From Syncephalis fuscata (Eukaryota > Zoopagomycota > Zoopagomycetes > Zoopagales > Piptocephalidaceae), in NCBI GenBank assembly GCA_025786725.1, contig JAHLTZ010000013.1, positions 124,001 to 188,000 of the forward strand: 64,000 nucleotides of DNA, read 5' to 3'. Below the pieces are notes generated by a model. That model was not told the origin of the DNA and did not search any database. It saw only the letters and a list, made by a program, of their open reading frames with translations. Both the position numbers and the translations under genes were made by a program. Below, one piece after another: positions 24,543-36,387 of the stretch (position 1 is its first letter; each line of letters begins with the position of its first letter).

Positions 24543-26078
24543 TTAAAAGGTTGGTAGACCAGCGGTAGCATCATTGGCTGGCAGACCACCAGCGGTAACT
24601 TGATCAGTAGCAGTTTTACCAGCAGTGGCTTTACCAGTAGCAGCTTTACCGGCAGTAGCTGAATCGGTTGGTAAACCATCAGCAGCAGCTTTACCAGTAG
24701 TAGCTGAACCAGCAGCAGTATCTTTGACAGTAGTAGCTGAACCAGCTGATAGACCACCAGCAGTTGTTGTGTCAGCTGGAAGGCCACTAGCGGTAGTCAT
24801 GTCAGCTGGGAGGCCACCAGCAGTAGTCATATCAGCTGGAAGGCCACTAGCGGTAGTCATGTCAGCTGGGAGGCCACCAGCAGTAGTCATGTCAGCTGGA
24901 AGGCCACCAGCAGTAGTTTGACCAGCTGGGAGGCCACCGGCGGTAGTTTGACCAGCTGGGAGGCCACCGGCGGTAGTCATGTCAGCTGGGAAGCCACCGG
25001 CCATGGTTGTGTCAGCTGGGAGGCCACCAGCAGTAGTTTGGCCAGCTGGAAGGCCACCAGCCATGGTTGTGTCAGCTGGGAAGCCACCAGCAGTAGTTTG
25101 GCCAGTTGGGAAGCCACCGGCCATGGTTGTGTCAGCTGGGAAGCCACCAGCAGTAGTTTGGCCAGCTGGGAAGCCACCGGCCATGGTTGGATCAGTTGCG
25201 AGACCACCAGTAGGAGACATACCATTAGGATTCTGGGCTTGCATATTTGCTCTATTGGCTTCTATCTGAGCCTTTTGCATATTCTGTGCACTGATAGTGG
25301 TTGCTGCAGTCACACCAATTGAAGCCGCATTTACGGCTGCATTAGTACCCACAGTAAACAGATCCACATTAGTTGCTCGTCTGTCGCTTCTATCAAGAGC
25401 ATTTACAGTACTAATGTCAGATACTTCGCCGCCATTGGGTGTATTTGCGTTAGACCTATTTCCAGGAGCGTTGGCATTGGTATTGCCTGTCGGTGTGTCT
25501 GGCTTAGTAGTTGGCGATCCCTTCAAACTATCTGGCTTGGCTGGAACAGGCGGTGGATTAGTATTCCTGGTTGAAGTTCCCTTGCCTGGAGCATTAGTTC
25601 CTGTACTAGGTACAGCAGGAGTTGTAGGTGTATCGGGCACTTGTCTTGAGCCATTGGGACTCTTGACTGGAGTAGTTACTTTGTTGGGTACCTTAGGAGG
25701 TGGAGGAATGGCCACTGTTCCGGGCATTTTAGAAGTTGGAGGAATGGCCACTGTGCCAGGCACTTTAGAAGTTGGAGGAATGGCCACTGTTCCAGGCCTT
25801 TTAGAAGCTGGAGGAATGGCCACTGTTCCGGGCATTTTAGAAGTTGGAGGAATATTGTTTACTTTGTTGGGTACGCTGGGAACCTTGCTTGATGCATTTG
25901 GCACATTAGCTGAGCCTTTAGATTTCTAATAAATAATATCAGTACTATTATTAAATTAAATATTAGTTGCAGTACTCACGAATGGATTTGACCATGGTGC
26001 GGCATCGACTGAAACTGCATTCGTAGACAATACGGCTAAAAGCAAGGCGGCGCTAAGAATCGTTGTGCTGGCACGCAT
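24543..26078 (-). CDS. repeat-rich secreted protein, paralogue A (493 aa)
   Basis: Exons (minus): 26078-25980 (signal peptide) and 25925-24543; 54-nt intron. Residues 1-27 form a signal peptide (TILSAALLLAVLST core). The body begins with a Pro-rich region containing four copies of a 12-residue unit (PGTVAIPPTSKM type), then Pro/Asn/Thr-rich linkers. A central helical segment follows (about 170-225, DRSDRRATNVDLF...AQIEANRANM). The C-terminal half consists of about fifteen 10-residue units of the form TAGGLPADMT. There are no cysteines and no catalytic domain. The architecture resembles cell-wall or effector-like secreted proteins; function is unknown. Paralogue B (34584-35420) shares the signal exon, the intron, the central helical segment and both flanks. 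Frames on the other strand over the repeats are shadows. Confidence 0.85.
24590..25200 (-). repeat. 30-bp tandem repeat array inside paralogue A
   Basis: About fifteen copies of a 30-nt unit encoding ten residues (consensus T/M-A-G-G-L/F-P-A-D/G-M/T/Q-T). In the 5' half of the array, units alternate MAGG/TAGG, giving a 60-nt higher-order period. Towards the gene's 3' end units become imperfect. Nucleotide conservation between units is high, indicating recent expansion by unequal exchange or slippage. Confidence 0.88.
25690..25850 (-). repeat. 36-bp tandem repeat array (four copies) in paralogue A
   Basis: Four near-identical 36-nt units encode a twelve-residue P-G-T-V-A-I-P-P-x-x-K-x motif in the Pro-rich region just after the signal peptide. 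This is a second, unrelated repeat family in the same protein. Confidence 0.85.
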
Positions 26079-26445
26079 GATGATAAACAAAAGTCACAAT
26101 AGCTAACTTGGTTTATAAAATCAGCTTATAACAGAATGTTATAGGTATTCAAGCGTGTGTTTAAAATGTATGACAAATCAATGTCACAGCAGTCGTGTAT
26201 AAGTTGCGTAGAAATGGATAAGATGGATTGTTTGCGGTATAAAACTTGAAGCAATAGCGTGAAATAATCAAAGGACCGGCCTTTATCAGCGTGAATTTAT
26301 AAGAAAAACTCAAGAGCTGTATCGTAGAAGAAAAGAAGCGTTCGCGTAACTGAAAATCGGTTAATAATGAACTGCAAAATACATTGCAAATCAGCTGGTT
26401 TATATGGAAATTGTTTGGAAGAACGTGTTATTGATAGCATCTACA
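25926..26445. repeat. left arm of the long inverted repeat (promoter + signal exon + intron)
   Basis: Reverse complement of 34217-34736. From 26420 inward to 25926 the two arms align over 495 nt without a single indel and with roughly twenty substitutions by eye, clustered in the intron and at the exon 1 end. Beyond 26420 similarity fades over about 25 nt. The arm holds the promoter, 5' UTR, exon 1 and intron of paralogue A. Confidence 0.9.
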
Positions 26446-27028
26446 TTGGTAGAACAAAACCAGTTGGTTTAGATTGCACGTAGGGTAAATGTATCAAATT
26501 TGAAAGTATGTTTCAAATAGTAGTTACGGAGACGTTTATTGAACTATATTACCGTCATAATAAAATTCATCACAGGCCGTAAAAAGGAAATAATGAAACT
26601 GCCTGTTTTTAGCTGCCATAGCACACGACACGACTCAGACGCTGTTTGTAACGAAAATATATGAAACTAAACACGTTGTCGCATCATTACCGTTTGGTTA
26701 ATTGTTTTATTATAGTGGGCGCAGTTTCTTCTTTAGATGTTCTATCGCAATGCAATTACAATGTTACCGATCCAATAATGACATCAGTGTCATACAATAG
26801 CGTTTTAACACCATGCTATCCGCCAACGCTTGAGACAATACTGTGGAGCAGCTAACGTATAGGCCTAAACACTAGTTAGGTGTAATCTAGGTTGGGTAGT
26901 TGGCTACTACTGGTGCAATAATATCGAATGATTTTGATCATGCATTTTGAAAAGACCGCTGTCTATGAAAATACTGATCATCAATAATAACATTCAAACT
27001 TTTTATTTTTATTTTATTTTTAATTACA
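26446..27028. other. intergenic between divergent genes
   Basis: Between the start of paralogue A and the QTRT2-like gene. An ATG-initiated 64-codon frame at 26661-26855 has a weakly hydrophobic N-terminal stretch and N-glycosylation-like NVT, but no family resemblance; I do not call it. Nothing else is seen. Confidence 0.4.
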
Positions 27029-28500
27029 ATGAATTTTTCACTCTCGCCGTCAGCTGGCCGTCGCGGCCGCTTGCTGTTAGCCGGCAAACCGGCAATTGCA
27101 ACGCCAGGCTGTCTCCTTAACTGTGTCAAAGGGGCTGTTCCGCATCTAACACCCGACATGCTCAGTCGTACAGGACCACGTACCGTTCAGGTTCCGTTGG
27201 CTCATTTGTAGGTATTGACGTTTTTTGGTACACGGAACGCGTTATAATCCGACTTACTGATGCTTCTGTAGTGCTGATCGTTCACCCTCGGCGCCCGAGA
27301 CCTTTGATGGTACTTTGGCAAAATTTCTTAATGCGGAGGCGTACACCGTTATTGGCGACCTACTGGACGTTGCGGCCGAACAGCCCGAGGCGTCATGCTC
27401 AGACAAATTTGTTACTGTGCGCACATTGGCTGGTTTGCGAAAAGTAAGCTATTAATGTTGTATGCTTTATATAATTTAATAAAAGTAATACATTATAGGT
27501 GTCGACCAAAGATTATGCTGCCATGATGCATGGCTACAATCCGGATATCTGTGTCGCGCCTAGCGATCCGATCTGGGCGGCCGAGACACTGCCGTCGCGT
27601 AGTCGTGCCAACAAAGCATCCAGACGTACAATGCGGCTACTTGATCAATTTTTGGCCGAAATGCAGGTAATAGTTTGTCGGCGCTTATTGACATAGCTAA
27701 TTTAATCAGAGCAAACCTGTACTCGCTGTATTACAAGGCAGCCATTATCCAGAGGAGCGTGTCCAATCAGCAATTGAAAGCAGCAAACGAAATGTTGATG
27801 GTAATTGCTAAAGCACACCAATTGTTTGTTGCAAATAGCGCTAATTAGATTGTAGGCTTTGTTATGAATTTGCGTGGATTATCATCAACTGAAGCAAACG
27901 TCGATAATACTGTATCAACCCAACTTTCCGCTCTGCTGCTTCACTCGACTAGCAATATTCCAATGGACAAGCCACGCTTTGCTTTTGGTGTCTCATCAAT
28001 TGGTAATATTATACATTAACAATAACTGGCTATCTAAATTATAGTCATTAGATCAAGTGCTCGAAGCAATTCAAGCTGGTGTTGATTTATTTGACGCTAC
28101 ATTTATTCTATGGACGACTGAGAAGGGACATGCACTGCACATGAATTTAGGTGATAGCAAAGCTGGCTCGGCCAGCTATCAAGTACTCGATCTTTGGTCA
28201 ACCGATCGCCGTAGAGACTTCAAGCCATTTGTAGAAAGCTGCCAGTGCTTTGCTTGTACGAGGCATACACGCGCTTACTGCCATCATTTGCTACAAACAC
28301 ATGAAATGCTTGGCCATGTACTGCTAATGTGCCACAATGCCTATCAATACGATCAGTTTTTTGCACAAATTCGTGCTCACTTGGACGCTGATACTTTTGA
28401 TGATGCGTGCACTGCCTTTATGACAATTTATCAGAATACGCCTCAATTAGAGGCCACAGGCACAACAAAACCGCAAGTACGCCAGCGCTTTGAAATATAA
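27029..28500 (+). CDS. queuine tRNA-ribosyltransferase accessory subunit 2-like (401 aa)
   Basis: Six exons in frame: 27029-27207, 27272-27443, 27499-27666, 27710-27800, 27856-28002 and 28052-28500. The protein is a tRNA-guanine transglycosylase fold subunit. Eukaryotic TGT is a heterodimer that swaps guanine-34 for queuine in tRNAs with GUN anticodons, at the mitochondrial surface. Motifs: KGAVPHLTPDML near the N-terminus as in QTRT2, and a C-terminal zinc site CQCFACTRHT...H with the family's C-x-C-x2-C-x(n)-H spacing. The region DQVLEAIQAGVDLFDATF replaces the catalytic subunit's G-x-D-x-F-D-S context, so the accessory rather than the catalytic subunit is favoured. The catalytic partner is not in this window. 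In exon 6 the 3' splice site is CATTAG, not the ATAG a few bases earlier, as only this keeps frame. Confidence 0.85.
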
Positions 28501-31418
28501 TTAAGATGCTGACAGTTGATTATATTGTAATGATGATACAAGTCATCATACTAAATAAAAGTTGTTATAATTATTCTATGGATGTAATGTATATGAATGC
28601 ACATTGATTTTTACTATCAAAGACTCCCATTATAGCATTTGTCCCATAACAATATATATAGTCAAATTAACTAACAAAATAGCACTATTCTAATACCAAT
28701 ATAAAACCACTTTAATCATATTATGATGATGGCTTCCATAATGCTCACGCCATATTTACGAATGAATAAAAGCAGTTGTATTTCTAATGCATGTTGCTAC
28801 AGCTATGTTGATTTATGTTTGTAGTAAATACCGCGCAATTGTATATACATATTAGCACATTTGCTTAATCAGTTTTTGTTAATTGTTGAATGCGAATTAA
28901 ACAGAATAATCAATTTAATAATGTAAATATATATAATTAAAATGAAGCCATGTGTCTATTACTACAAGTTTGCATGATTGAATAGAAACAATTGAATTCA
29001 GACTTGCTGGTAATATAATAGTTTCATTGATTAAAAATTGCATAAATTGCAGCACTGTCTAGAGCTTAATATGTAAACGAGTTGAGCGGCAGTTTTTAAA
29101 TGGTCTTGCTTGCTGCCGAACGTATACCTAAAATATATCAAAGTAGCAGTTCAATCATACTAACAATGCTAATGCCATGGAAGACTTGGTTAAACTGTGG
29201 CTATAAACAAACGCAACGTATGTTGTTTAATTATCGCTTACAATGATAATATATAATACCACCCACTTTCTATTGGTATTGTTATTAGCATAGAAATGCA
29301 TAGCATGCAACTGGTACATAAATAACAATATTACTCACAACCTATCAATATAATTAACCAAGCACACACGGTGTATATCTTATGTTTACTGGCATAGTTA
29401 ATATTTAATAGCACGTATCGCCTATTATTATAAGGTTTTAGGCATGCATAGTGTATAGCATGTAATTATTTTCATTGTATTTTACTGTATATTAGTGTAA
29501 ATTTAGCATATTTATAGCACAATGTATTATTGATGTAGCATCTACTATGGATATACTGACCACAAAAACCATGAAGATAGTACGAACAATGGGAATAAAA
29601 AGTTTTATAGTAATGTTGATTTGCTAAAAGAAACAAGCAGAACAAAAAGTAAGTATGCTTAATATAAAATAGTGAGTGATGAGTATTTAGCAAAAAATAT
29701 AGTATGATAATATTATAGCTAATTAGCTGTGTGTATTACGTGGACTATTTGAGGTTACAGTTATGCTGAAATATCAACATGCTATGTTGTATGTTATATA
29801 TCAATATATCGATAATGTAATAGTATGCTGTCTAGCCTTTATCTCAACCTGCTTCGGCAATTGCACAGATGACACAGTAATGCTAATGATCCGGTATAAC
29901 GGTAATAAAATGCACTTATTACTATGTACTGTGCCGTTACATGCAGTCCAATCATGCGATACAAAACTGAATATACTAATTCTACAAAAATAATAATGAT
30001 GCACTACTATGCCTTTATTTCTGCTTCCGCTAACAATCTTAATTCCAATATCTGCATATATTGCAGACACCACTTAAAGCCGATGCAACAACATTAGCGC
30101 ATTAAGCTTGAATTTCTTTACAAATATTTACTGATGTGCATAAACTAGTTGTGGCTTTTTAGACCATGAAAGTGTGATGCCTGGTGTATGTGTGAATTTA
30201 ACTCAACATTATGGCGAATTTACAAAAATAAATAGCGCATTTAATTTACAAATGCAGTACATCTAAATATATTATAGTATATTCCGTGCAATCAATACTA
30301 GTCTAAATATCAGTTAGGTAAACTTGGCTGAAAATTGATTGTACAATAAGCAGTTTTTGCGGCGTAATTTATTGTGCATTTCCAGTAATAAATCATTCGA
30401 CACAGTCATTGATTTTTGTGATTTGAATTAAAGGTTTGATCGGTCATTAGTTTTTATAAAATATACAATAGTTTTATATTTAAAATACGCGTCTAATATG
30501 GACTCAACAAAAATACGTAAATAAATGCATATCCCGAATATAGCATTGGTATTTATGTTGCTAATGTTTGTCGCTATTTAATCAAGCCTTAGTGCAACTG
30601 CGTAGTTATGCATACGATGCGTACAGAACATCATTCGAAACCGTGGTTAAACCAGTGACGGAAGGCTGTTTCAAAGTGCACTTTGTATATGTTTAATCAT
30701 GGCAGCAACTTAAGCTGTAAAAATACTATTTAAGGCTTTGTTTTATTCTTAGCATTGCTAGTATATAGCTAGATGTATCCTCGATTTGCATAAACCATTG
30801 TGTATGATTTGCAGTATTCAATATTTTTATTTTTGTCTACAAAATTTGCATACTGTGCCCTATTACTACGTCATTTCCCCTGAATCTACAACAATTCATC
30901 GCTTTATAAATGTATGCCAATCTATAGAAAGCAAGTCTTTGTTGCTCTATAAATAACATTACAACATAACAATGTATAAGAGCAAATAATTCAAAGGCCG
31001 AGTAATTTCTTTGTTGCTGTTTCTGCTTTGAGTTTAAACTACTAAAATCTACATTAAGCGCAGACGATCAGCGCTATTGCTTAATGCGTAGATCAAATAT
31101 ATTTATTATAAAATCTCCTGTTACTTAGCATTTACTGTGAGCAAATAGAAATACTGTCATTATAGTTATCTAAGTGTTTGTGCTGAAATAAGGCATGCTG
31201 TGTCGGCTTTATTTGTAGATTTAAAAACAAAGAAACAAGCCAGCACTGGATTTACAAAGACTTGATTGTAATATTGCTATTTAAACGGCAATCAATTTTC
31301 TAAATCTACAGCGTGTATTTATAACTTTGAAACACTACTTATTAGTTATAGCATTTGTATTCCTAGTATTTTGCAATATCCAAGCGTTTTGTTTATGAGC
31401 ACTACAAGCATCTAGAAC
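28501..31418. other. 2.9-kb gene desert
   Basis: AT-rich DNA with no supported coding region; short frames near 29472-30073 lie on both strands and lack any family signal. TATTTATA at 31316-31323, about 100 nt before the protease ATG, is a plausible TATA box. No tRNA-like cloverleaf was noticed by eye. Confidence 0.45.
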
Positions 31419-32357
31419 ATGGTCAAACTGAACTTATTGACTGCGCTGGTTGTTGCCGCAATTGCTACGTTGCACGGTGCAGTAGCTATCCCATTCAATC
31501 CAGTACTCAAGATTGCTGGAGGTGACAGCACCACAGTCACTCAGTTTCCGTTTGCCGTACGCATCCTATTTGGCGCTGGCAGCGTATGTACAGGCTCTAT
31601 TATCAGCAGTCGTTGGATTTTAACAGCCGCCCATTGTGCGGTAGATGCTGAAAAATCAGAAGAAGCAGGAAAAGTAGTTTTGGAAGACCCATCAACATAT
31701 CGCATCAACATTGGACAAGACTCAAACATAACCTACACTCCAATTGTTCCAAAAACTATCTACGCACATCCCAAATATAACTGGACCGAGTTTATTAACG
31801 ACATTGCTTTATTGGAATTAGGTACTTCAATTCAATTCAATGCTGCCATTCAACCGGTCAGGCTAATAAAAGGTGAATCTAACCTATTGCTCAGACAAAT
31901 GTTTACGGTTGTTGGATGGGGCAGTGATACAACACAAAAGCTGGTATCAACACTAAATCGCGTCAATGTTCTTAAAGGAAGTTCAGAGTTTTGCGCCAAA
32001 GCTCTTCCAAGCTATCAGCCTTATTTTAACCAATTACTGTGCACTGAAAATGGATTTGGAAAAAATGTTTGTCATGGAGATTCTGGTAGTCCATTATTAA
32101 TCGAAATAGCGGATTCTAACGGCACTACTGGCATGCAAGCCGCTAAATCGTGGGTACAGGCTGGAACCACCAGCTTTCTCTACAATAGTATAAAAGAGGA
32201 CACAAAATTCTGTGGTTCAGATGGTAATGTTGGATTTTATGCGCGTATAGATTATTTTGTATCATGGATTGCCAAAACTACCGGTTTGCGTAAGAATCAA
32301 TTCACAGCACCGCTTCCGAAGGAATTTGAAGTCAACCGAAATAAGCTAAGCATTTGA
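31419..32357 (+). CDS. secreted trypsin-like serine protease, S1 family (312 aa)
   Basis: Intronless. Signal peptide at 1-23, a short propeptide, then a mature start KIAGGDSTTVTQFPFAV (the usual I-x-G-G after activation cleavage, here following K). The catalytic triad is visible: H in LTAAHC, D in NDIALLEL and S in CHGDSGSPL. N-glycosylation sites N-x-T occur. A short Lys/Pro-rich tail of about 25 residues extends beyond the usual final helix (VSWIAKTTGL). Trypsin-like S1 proteases are typical of fungi that attack animals or other fungi. It lies between two paralogous secreted proteins. The position that sets primary specificity (six residues before the Ser) falls in FGKNVCHGDSG and is not an Asp, so classical trypsin specificity is uncertain. 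Confidence 0.93.
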   Translation: MVKLNLLTALVVAAIATLHGAVAIPFNPVLKIAGGDSTTVTQFPFAVRILFGAGSVCTGSIISSRWILTAAHCAVDAEKSEEAGKVVLEDPSTYRINIGQDSNITYTPIVPKTIYAHPKYNWTEFINDIALLELGTSIQFNAAIQPVRLIKGESNLLLRQMFTVVGWGSDTTQKLVSTLNRVNVLKGSSEFCAKALPSYQPYFNQLLCTENGFGKNVCHGDSGSPLLIEIADSNGTTGMQAAKSWVQAGTTSFLYNSIKEDTKFCGSDGNVGFYARIDYFVSWIAKTTGLRKNQFTAPLPKEFEVNRNKLSI

Positions 32358-34216
32358 ATAATTACAAACATCACACGAGCAAAGAATCTATGACCATATG
32401 TAAAAATAACACACCCTTTCAATGATCTGGACATCAATTATCTGAATTTAATAATGTCCTATTTTAATACGTTGTCATCTCATGCTCAATCTTATTTTTT
32501 TTCTACACATACTTATTTACAATGCTGTGCTATTAATTTGTTTACGCTTTTCAATTAGCTAAAAGCCAAGGGACTTTGATCAGTTCATTTCCTTCCCCAT
32601 TACACTTGGAAAATCGAATTATCAAGTACATTCTCTGTTCTTGTAAGTTATCCCTTCGCTAACTTTATGTTTCATCGTTTTAAATCTGCTCAGTCTAAAA
32701 TATTGTAAAAAGCCATGTTTTATTTCTCTTGTCTCTACCAGTTATTATTCTGTGCGATCCATCAAAACTTTAAAACGCCGCCTATAGTTACATTAACTGC
32801 CTTACAAGTCCTTATTTTCAGCAAATTGTTTTCCCTTATCCCGTTGTCACCAGCAGTAGATGTTGTTTCAGCACGCATATACATTTTATTAACTATAAGA
32901 TTTTGAAAATAAATAACTGAAATCATTCATTAAACAAAAGTGCATATAATAGTAGTAGTAGGGGGTTATAATTGGCCGTGTAAGGTAGCTGCACCTATGC
33001 ACCCAGCACTGATTGCTTTTTCTGTCGACTTGGATGGCAAAAAGGTCTTCACCTGTTTTATTGATTCAACCAATCTGCATCTGCTTTTGTCAATTTCCAA
33101 CACACAGTATTTCAAGGCTGTTTCAAATTGAACAAAGACATAGGAAAGCGTAGAAGATCTCTATGCAAACAGCAATGAGCAATTGTTGATACCTGATGAT
33201 GCGGTGCCCGTTCTATTGTTTAACTCGTCATTTTATAACATTGCTTTTAATGTTCTTGTATAAGGCAGATTTGATAATTATGCCAAATTATATTAAGCGA
33301 AAATGTCGCTATTCATAGCAGCCATCAACATGGATTAAAATTAGGCTGCAGTTTGACTAGTGGCAAATGTTGATTGTTGCCCTAAACCGATAGTAGCACC
33401 TGATGGCATTAATAACCGTATTCATTATGATAGTGTAGGCCTTGAAGGCGTGACATGTATGTAACCGATATATTTGTGACAAGTTACGCAAAATCGTAGA
33501 CAAATACATCAATATTAGTGATAGTTTTACCTTTGTATTGCTCTAACGATGCACACCTATGTTTGTAAAAAACGAGACCTTAAAACACTGTTTTATAACA
33601 TTGACATCATCATTGAATTGTCATTGTTGCTAATCAAACACTCATAGAATATTTAAGGATTTTTTGCCATAATAAAAATGAATAACTAGTAATAAGGGAA
33701 GTAAGATTGATCTAGTTACTAGTTTTGCTTTTCGGAGTCGATAAAGCCCCGGGTTTGATGTCAATCGAACCAATCCTTAAATAAAAACTTTTGTTGATGT
33801 AGCACATTGCTACATCCTAACTTACAGCGTGACTTCTGTCCTTACCCGTTCTCAACAGTCGGCCACCTTGTTGAACTGTTGAGACTGCAACAAGTTAAAG
33901 CAAGATTTTTTTATGTTATCGTTTGTTTAAATAAAGATTGCATTTTAATTTAAAAATAAATAACTAGCAACAATAGATGTAACCTGTTTAGTTTTATTTC
34001 ATTCCATTGCAAACGACGTCAAAGTTTTACCATATGAATTTCTAGCAACTAAAAACAGGTTGTTTCATTCCTTATTTCTTAAGGCCTAGAATGATTATTA
34101 ACATCCCAATAGTATGGTTTAATAACTGTCTCCTTAGCCGCTATTCAAAACATATTCGCAAATTTGATACACATAGTACACGTGTCCAGTAAAACTTGCC
34201 AATATCATTCTATTAT
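32358..34216. other. 1.9-kb intergenic region with two small hairpins
   Basis: No supported gene; frames at 32715-32906 and 32940-33131 are chance ORFs. Two perfect stem-loops lie close together: 33796-33816 (8-bp stem, 5-nt loop) and 33851-33883 (9-bp stem, 15-nt loop). Confidence 0.45.
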
Positions 34217-34736
34217 TGCTGATATTATCAATAGCACTATTTTCCAAACAATTTCTATATAAGCCAGCTGATTTGCAATGTATTTTGCAGTTCATTATTA
34301 ACCAATTTTCAGTTACGCAATCACTTCTTTTCTTCTACGATACAGCTCTTGAGTTTTTCTTATAAATTCACGCTGATAAAGGCCGGTCCTTTGATTATTT
34401 CACGCTATTGCTTCAAGTTTTATACCGCAAACAATCCATCTTATCCATTTCTACGCAACTTATACACGACTGCTGTGACATTGATTTGTCATACATTTTA
34501 AACACACGCTTGAATACCTATAACATTCTGTTATAAGCTGATTTTATAAACCAAGTTGGCTATTGTGACTTTTGTTTATCATCATGCGTGCCAGCACAAC
34601 GATTCTTAGCGCCGCCTTGCTTTTAGCCGTATTGTCTACGAATGCAGTTTCAGTCAATGCCGCACCATGGTTCGGTCCATTTGTGAGTATTTTAACTAAT
34701 GTTTAATTTAATAATGGCACTAATATTATTTATTAG
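34217..34736. repeat. right arm of the long inverted repeat
   Basis: Partner of 25926-26445, in opposite orientation, about 7.8 kb away. It covers the promoter, leader, signal-peptide exon and intron of paralogue B. TATAAA at 34545-34550 lies 34 nt before the ATG and is conserved in the other arm. Similarity stops being indel-free within a few codons after the intron. Confidence 0.9.
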
Positions 34737-35420
34737 AAATCTAAAAAGCCATCGGGCGTGCCAAGTGCACCAAGCATCCCTCCAACCCCTGTACCTGCTA
34801 AATTACCTAGTGCATCAGGCATTCCAACTCCAGCTAGAAGTCCTATTGCACCATCAGTGCCACCTAAGCCAGGGCACTTAAGCGCACCACCAGTTGGTTT
34901 AAATGGCGGCGGAATCCCTTTAACTAGAAATCCTATTCCACCACCCATTCCATTTAAACCAGATCACTTAAAAGGACTGCCAATCACTCGACCAAGTATT
35001 CCGCCAATCACTCGACCAAGCATTCCGCCAATAATTAAACCTAATTTAGGCACTATTAGCAACACACCTGGTCGTCTTGCTGCAGACGCTCTTGATAAAG
35101 CGAACAAGCGACAGCATAGATTAGATATGATACGTTTGGGCGCTGATACCATCCTAGGCGCTGGCACACTTGTTTTAAATGGAATGACCGTGGTCAATGA
35201 GCTGGAACTACGGAAGGCCGAGCTAGAAGCCAAGGCAAGGGCGGCTTCACAAGAAACCAGTACTGATGATTCCTCAGATGATCAAAATAATACTGAGACA
35301 GAAGCCAATGAAAGTTCGACTTCACAAGGAACAAGTGCTGGTGGCATAGCACTTAATCTAAATATCAATAATCAAGCTAACAATGGTGGCACAGTATCTG
35401 CTCCAGCTACTACTAATTAG
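34584..35420 (+). CDS. Pro-rich secreted protein, paralogue B (260 aa)
   Basis: Exons 34584-34682 and 34737-35420 (54-nt intron, same place and length as in paralogue A). The signal peptide is identical to that of A up to about residue 24. The body is Pro/Ile/Ser-rich with short repeats (ITRPSIPP), then a central helical segment (about 125-175: DALDKANKRQHRLD...LRKAELEAKARAAS) matching that of A. An acidic Asp/Asn/Ser/Thr-rich stretch follows. The frame stops at 35418-35420 (TAG), but 26 more in-frame codons follow to a second TAG at 35499-35501; they encode TTGLPADQ, like the 10-residue units of A. B therefore seems to have lost its repeat tail through an early stop. Function unknown; no cysteines. 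Confidence 0.85.
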
Positions 35421-36387
35421 CCTGCTGCTAATCAAGCTACTACTGGTTTACCGGCCGATCAATTTAACGCTGGCCTACCATCTACCCAAGCTACGTCTTA
35501 GGTATCTCGCTAATTGTGCTGACTCACCACACAGTGCAATGTTAAAATGACTTTATGAATATAGTCCACTATTAGTCGTATAATGCTAAAATAAAATTTT
35601 TGGTGCTATTGTTTGCAATAGAAATAAACCTTTATGCTTAAGTCGATGAAAATAATGAACAACTACAGCACTAAATATTATTAAACAATATTATTAAACA
35701 ATATTGAGCCAAGAAAACAGCAATAATCTTATTTACATGTTGTTATAATAATAACTTTGTAACCAAACTCACAAAATGTAAATAAAATAAAACAATTATT
35801 ATTATTTCAATCATTTCATTTTGAATTATTTTATGATTTTACTTTATTTTTACCAAATATAAATACAATAGTTTAGCCATTAGTTTAATGGAAATTCAAT
35901 ATAATTACCATAAAGCAATGCTAAACTTTTATCTTAAGCTACTAGCTAGCTAATCTATATGCTAAATATTGGCAAATTGCGTACTTTGATTAATAAAAAT
36001 GACATGTTAATAAAAAGGTAAAATTGATGGATTTGTTTGCAATTTAATGATGGCTATAGTGTGTCGATACATTAAATATCTACATTGACGCTGCTTTAAT
36101 TTATTAGCATAGTAGACTCCAAATAACGTGAAATCTTTGAACATCCTAATTTGCTACATTACACCTCATTATATCATAACAATATTGTTAATATTTTTGG
36201 GACACTCCCATTCTGTAGTTTATGCTCATAACACTGCAATTACCCATTAAGCAGAGTATAATCAAATACGTGCAGTAATATAACGTATTTTTAGATCAAT
36301 TGCTTATGATTATAACACATATCAATGAATAATGCTATTAAATAAAGATTGTGCTAGATTTAAACATCCTAGCTATTTTGCTATTTA
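35421..36387. other. 3' flank of paralogue B and AT-rich intergenic DNA
   Basis: 35421-35501 is the untranslated remnant of the repeat tail. 35520-35640 matches the 3' flank of paralogue A (shared TGACTTTATGAAT, TCGTATAATGCT and ATTGTTTGC-ATAGAAATAAA blocks). The rest is AT-rich with no feature seen. Confidence 0.55.

Noticed and set aside
24625-25929. plus-strand frames over paralogue A
   Set aside because: Antisense images of its GC-richer tandem repeats; the minus strand has signal peptide, intron and paralogue support.
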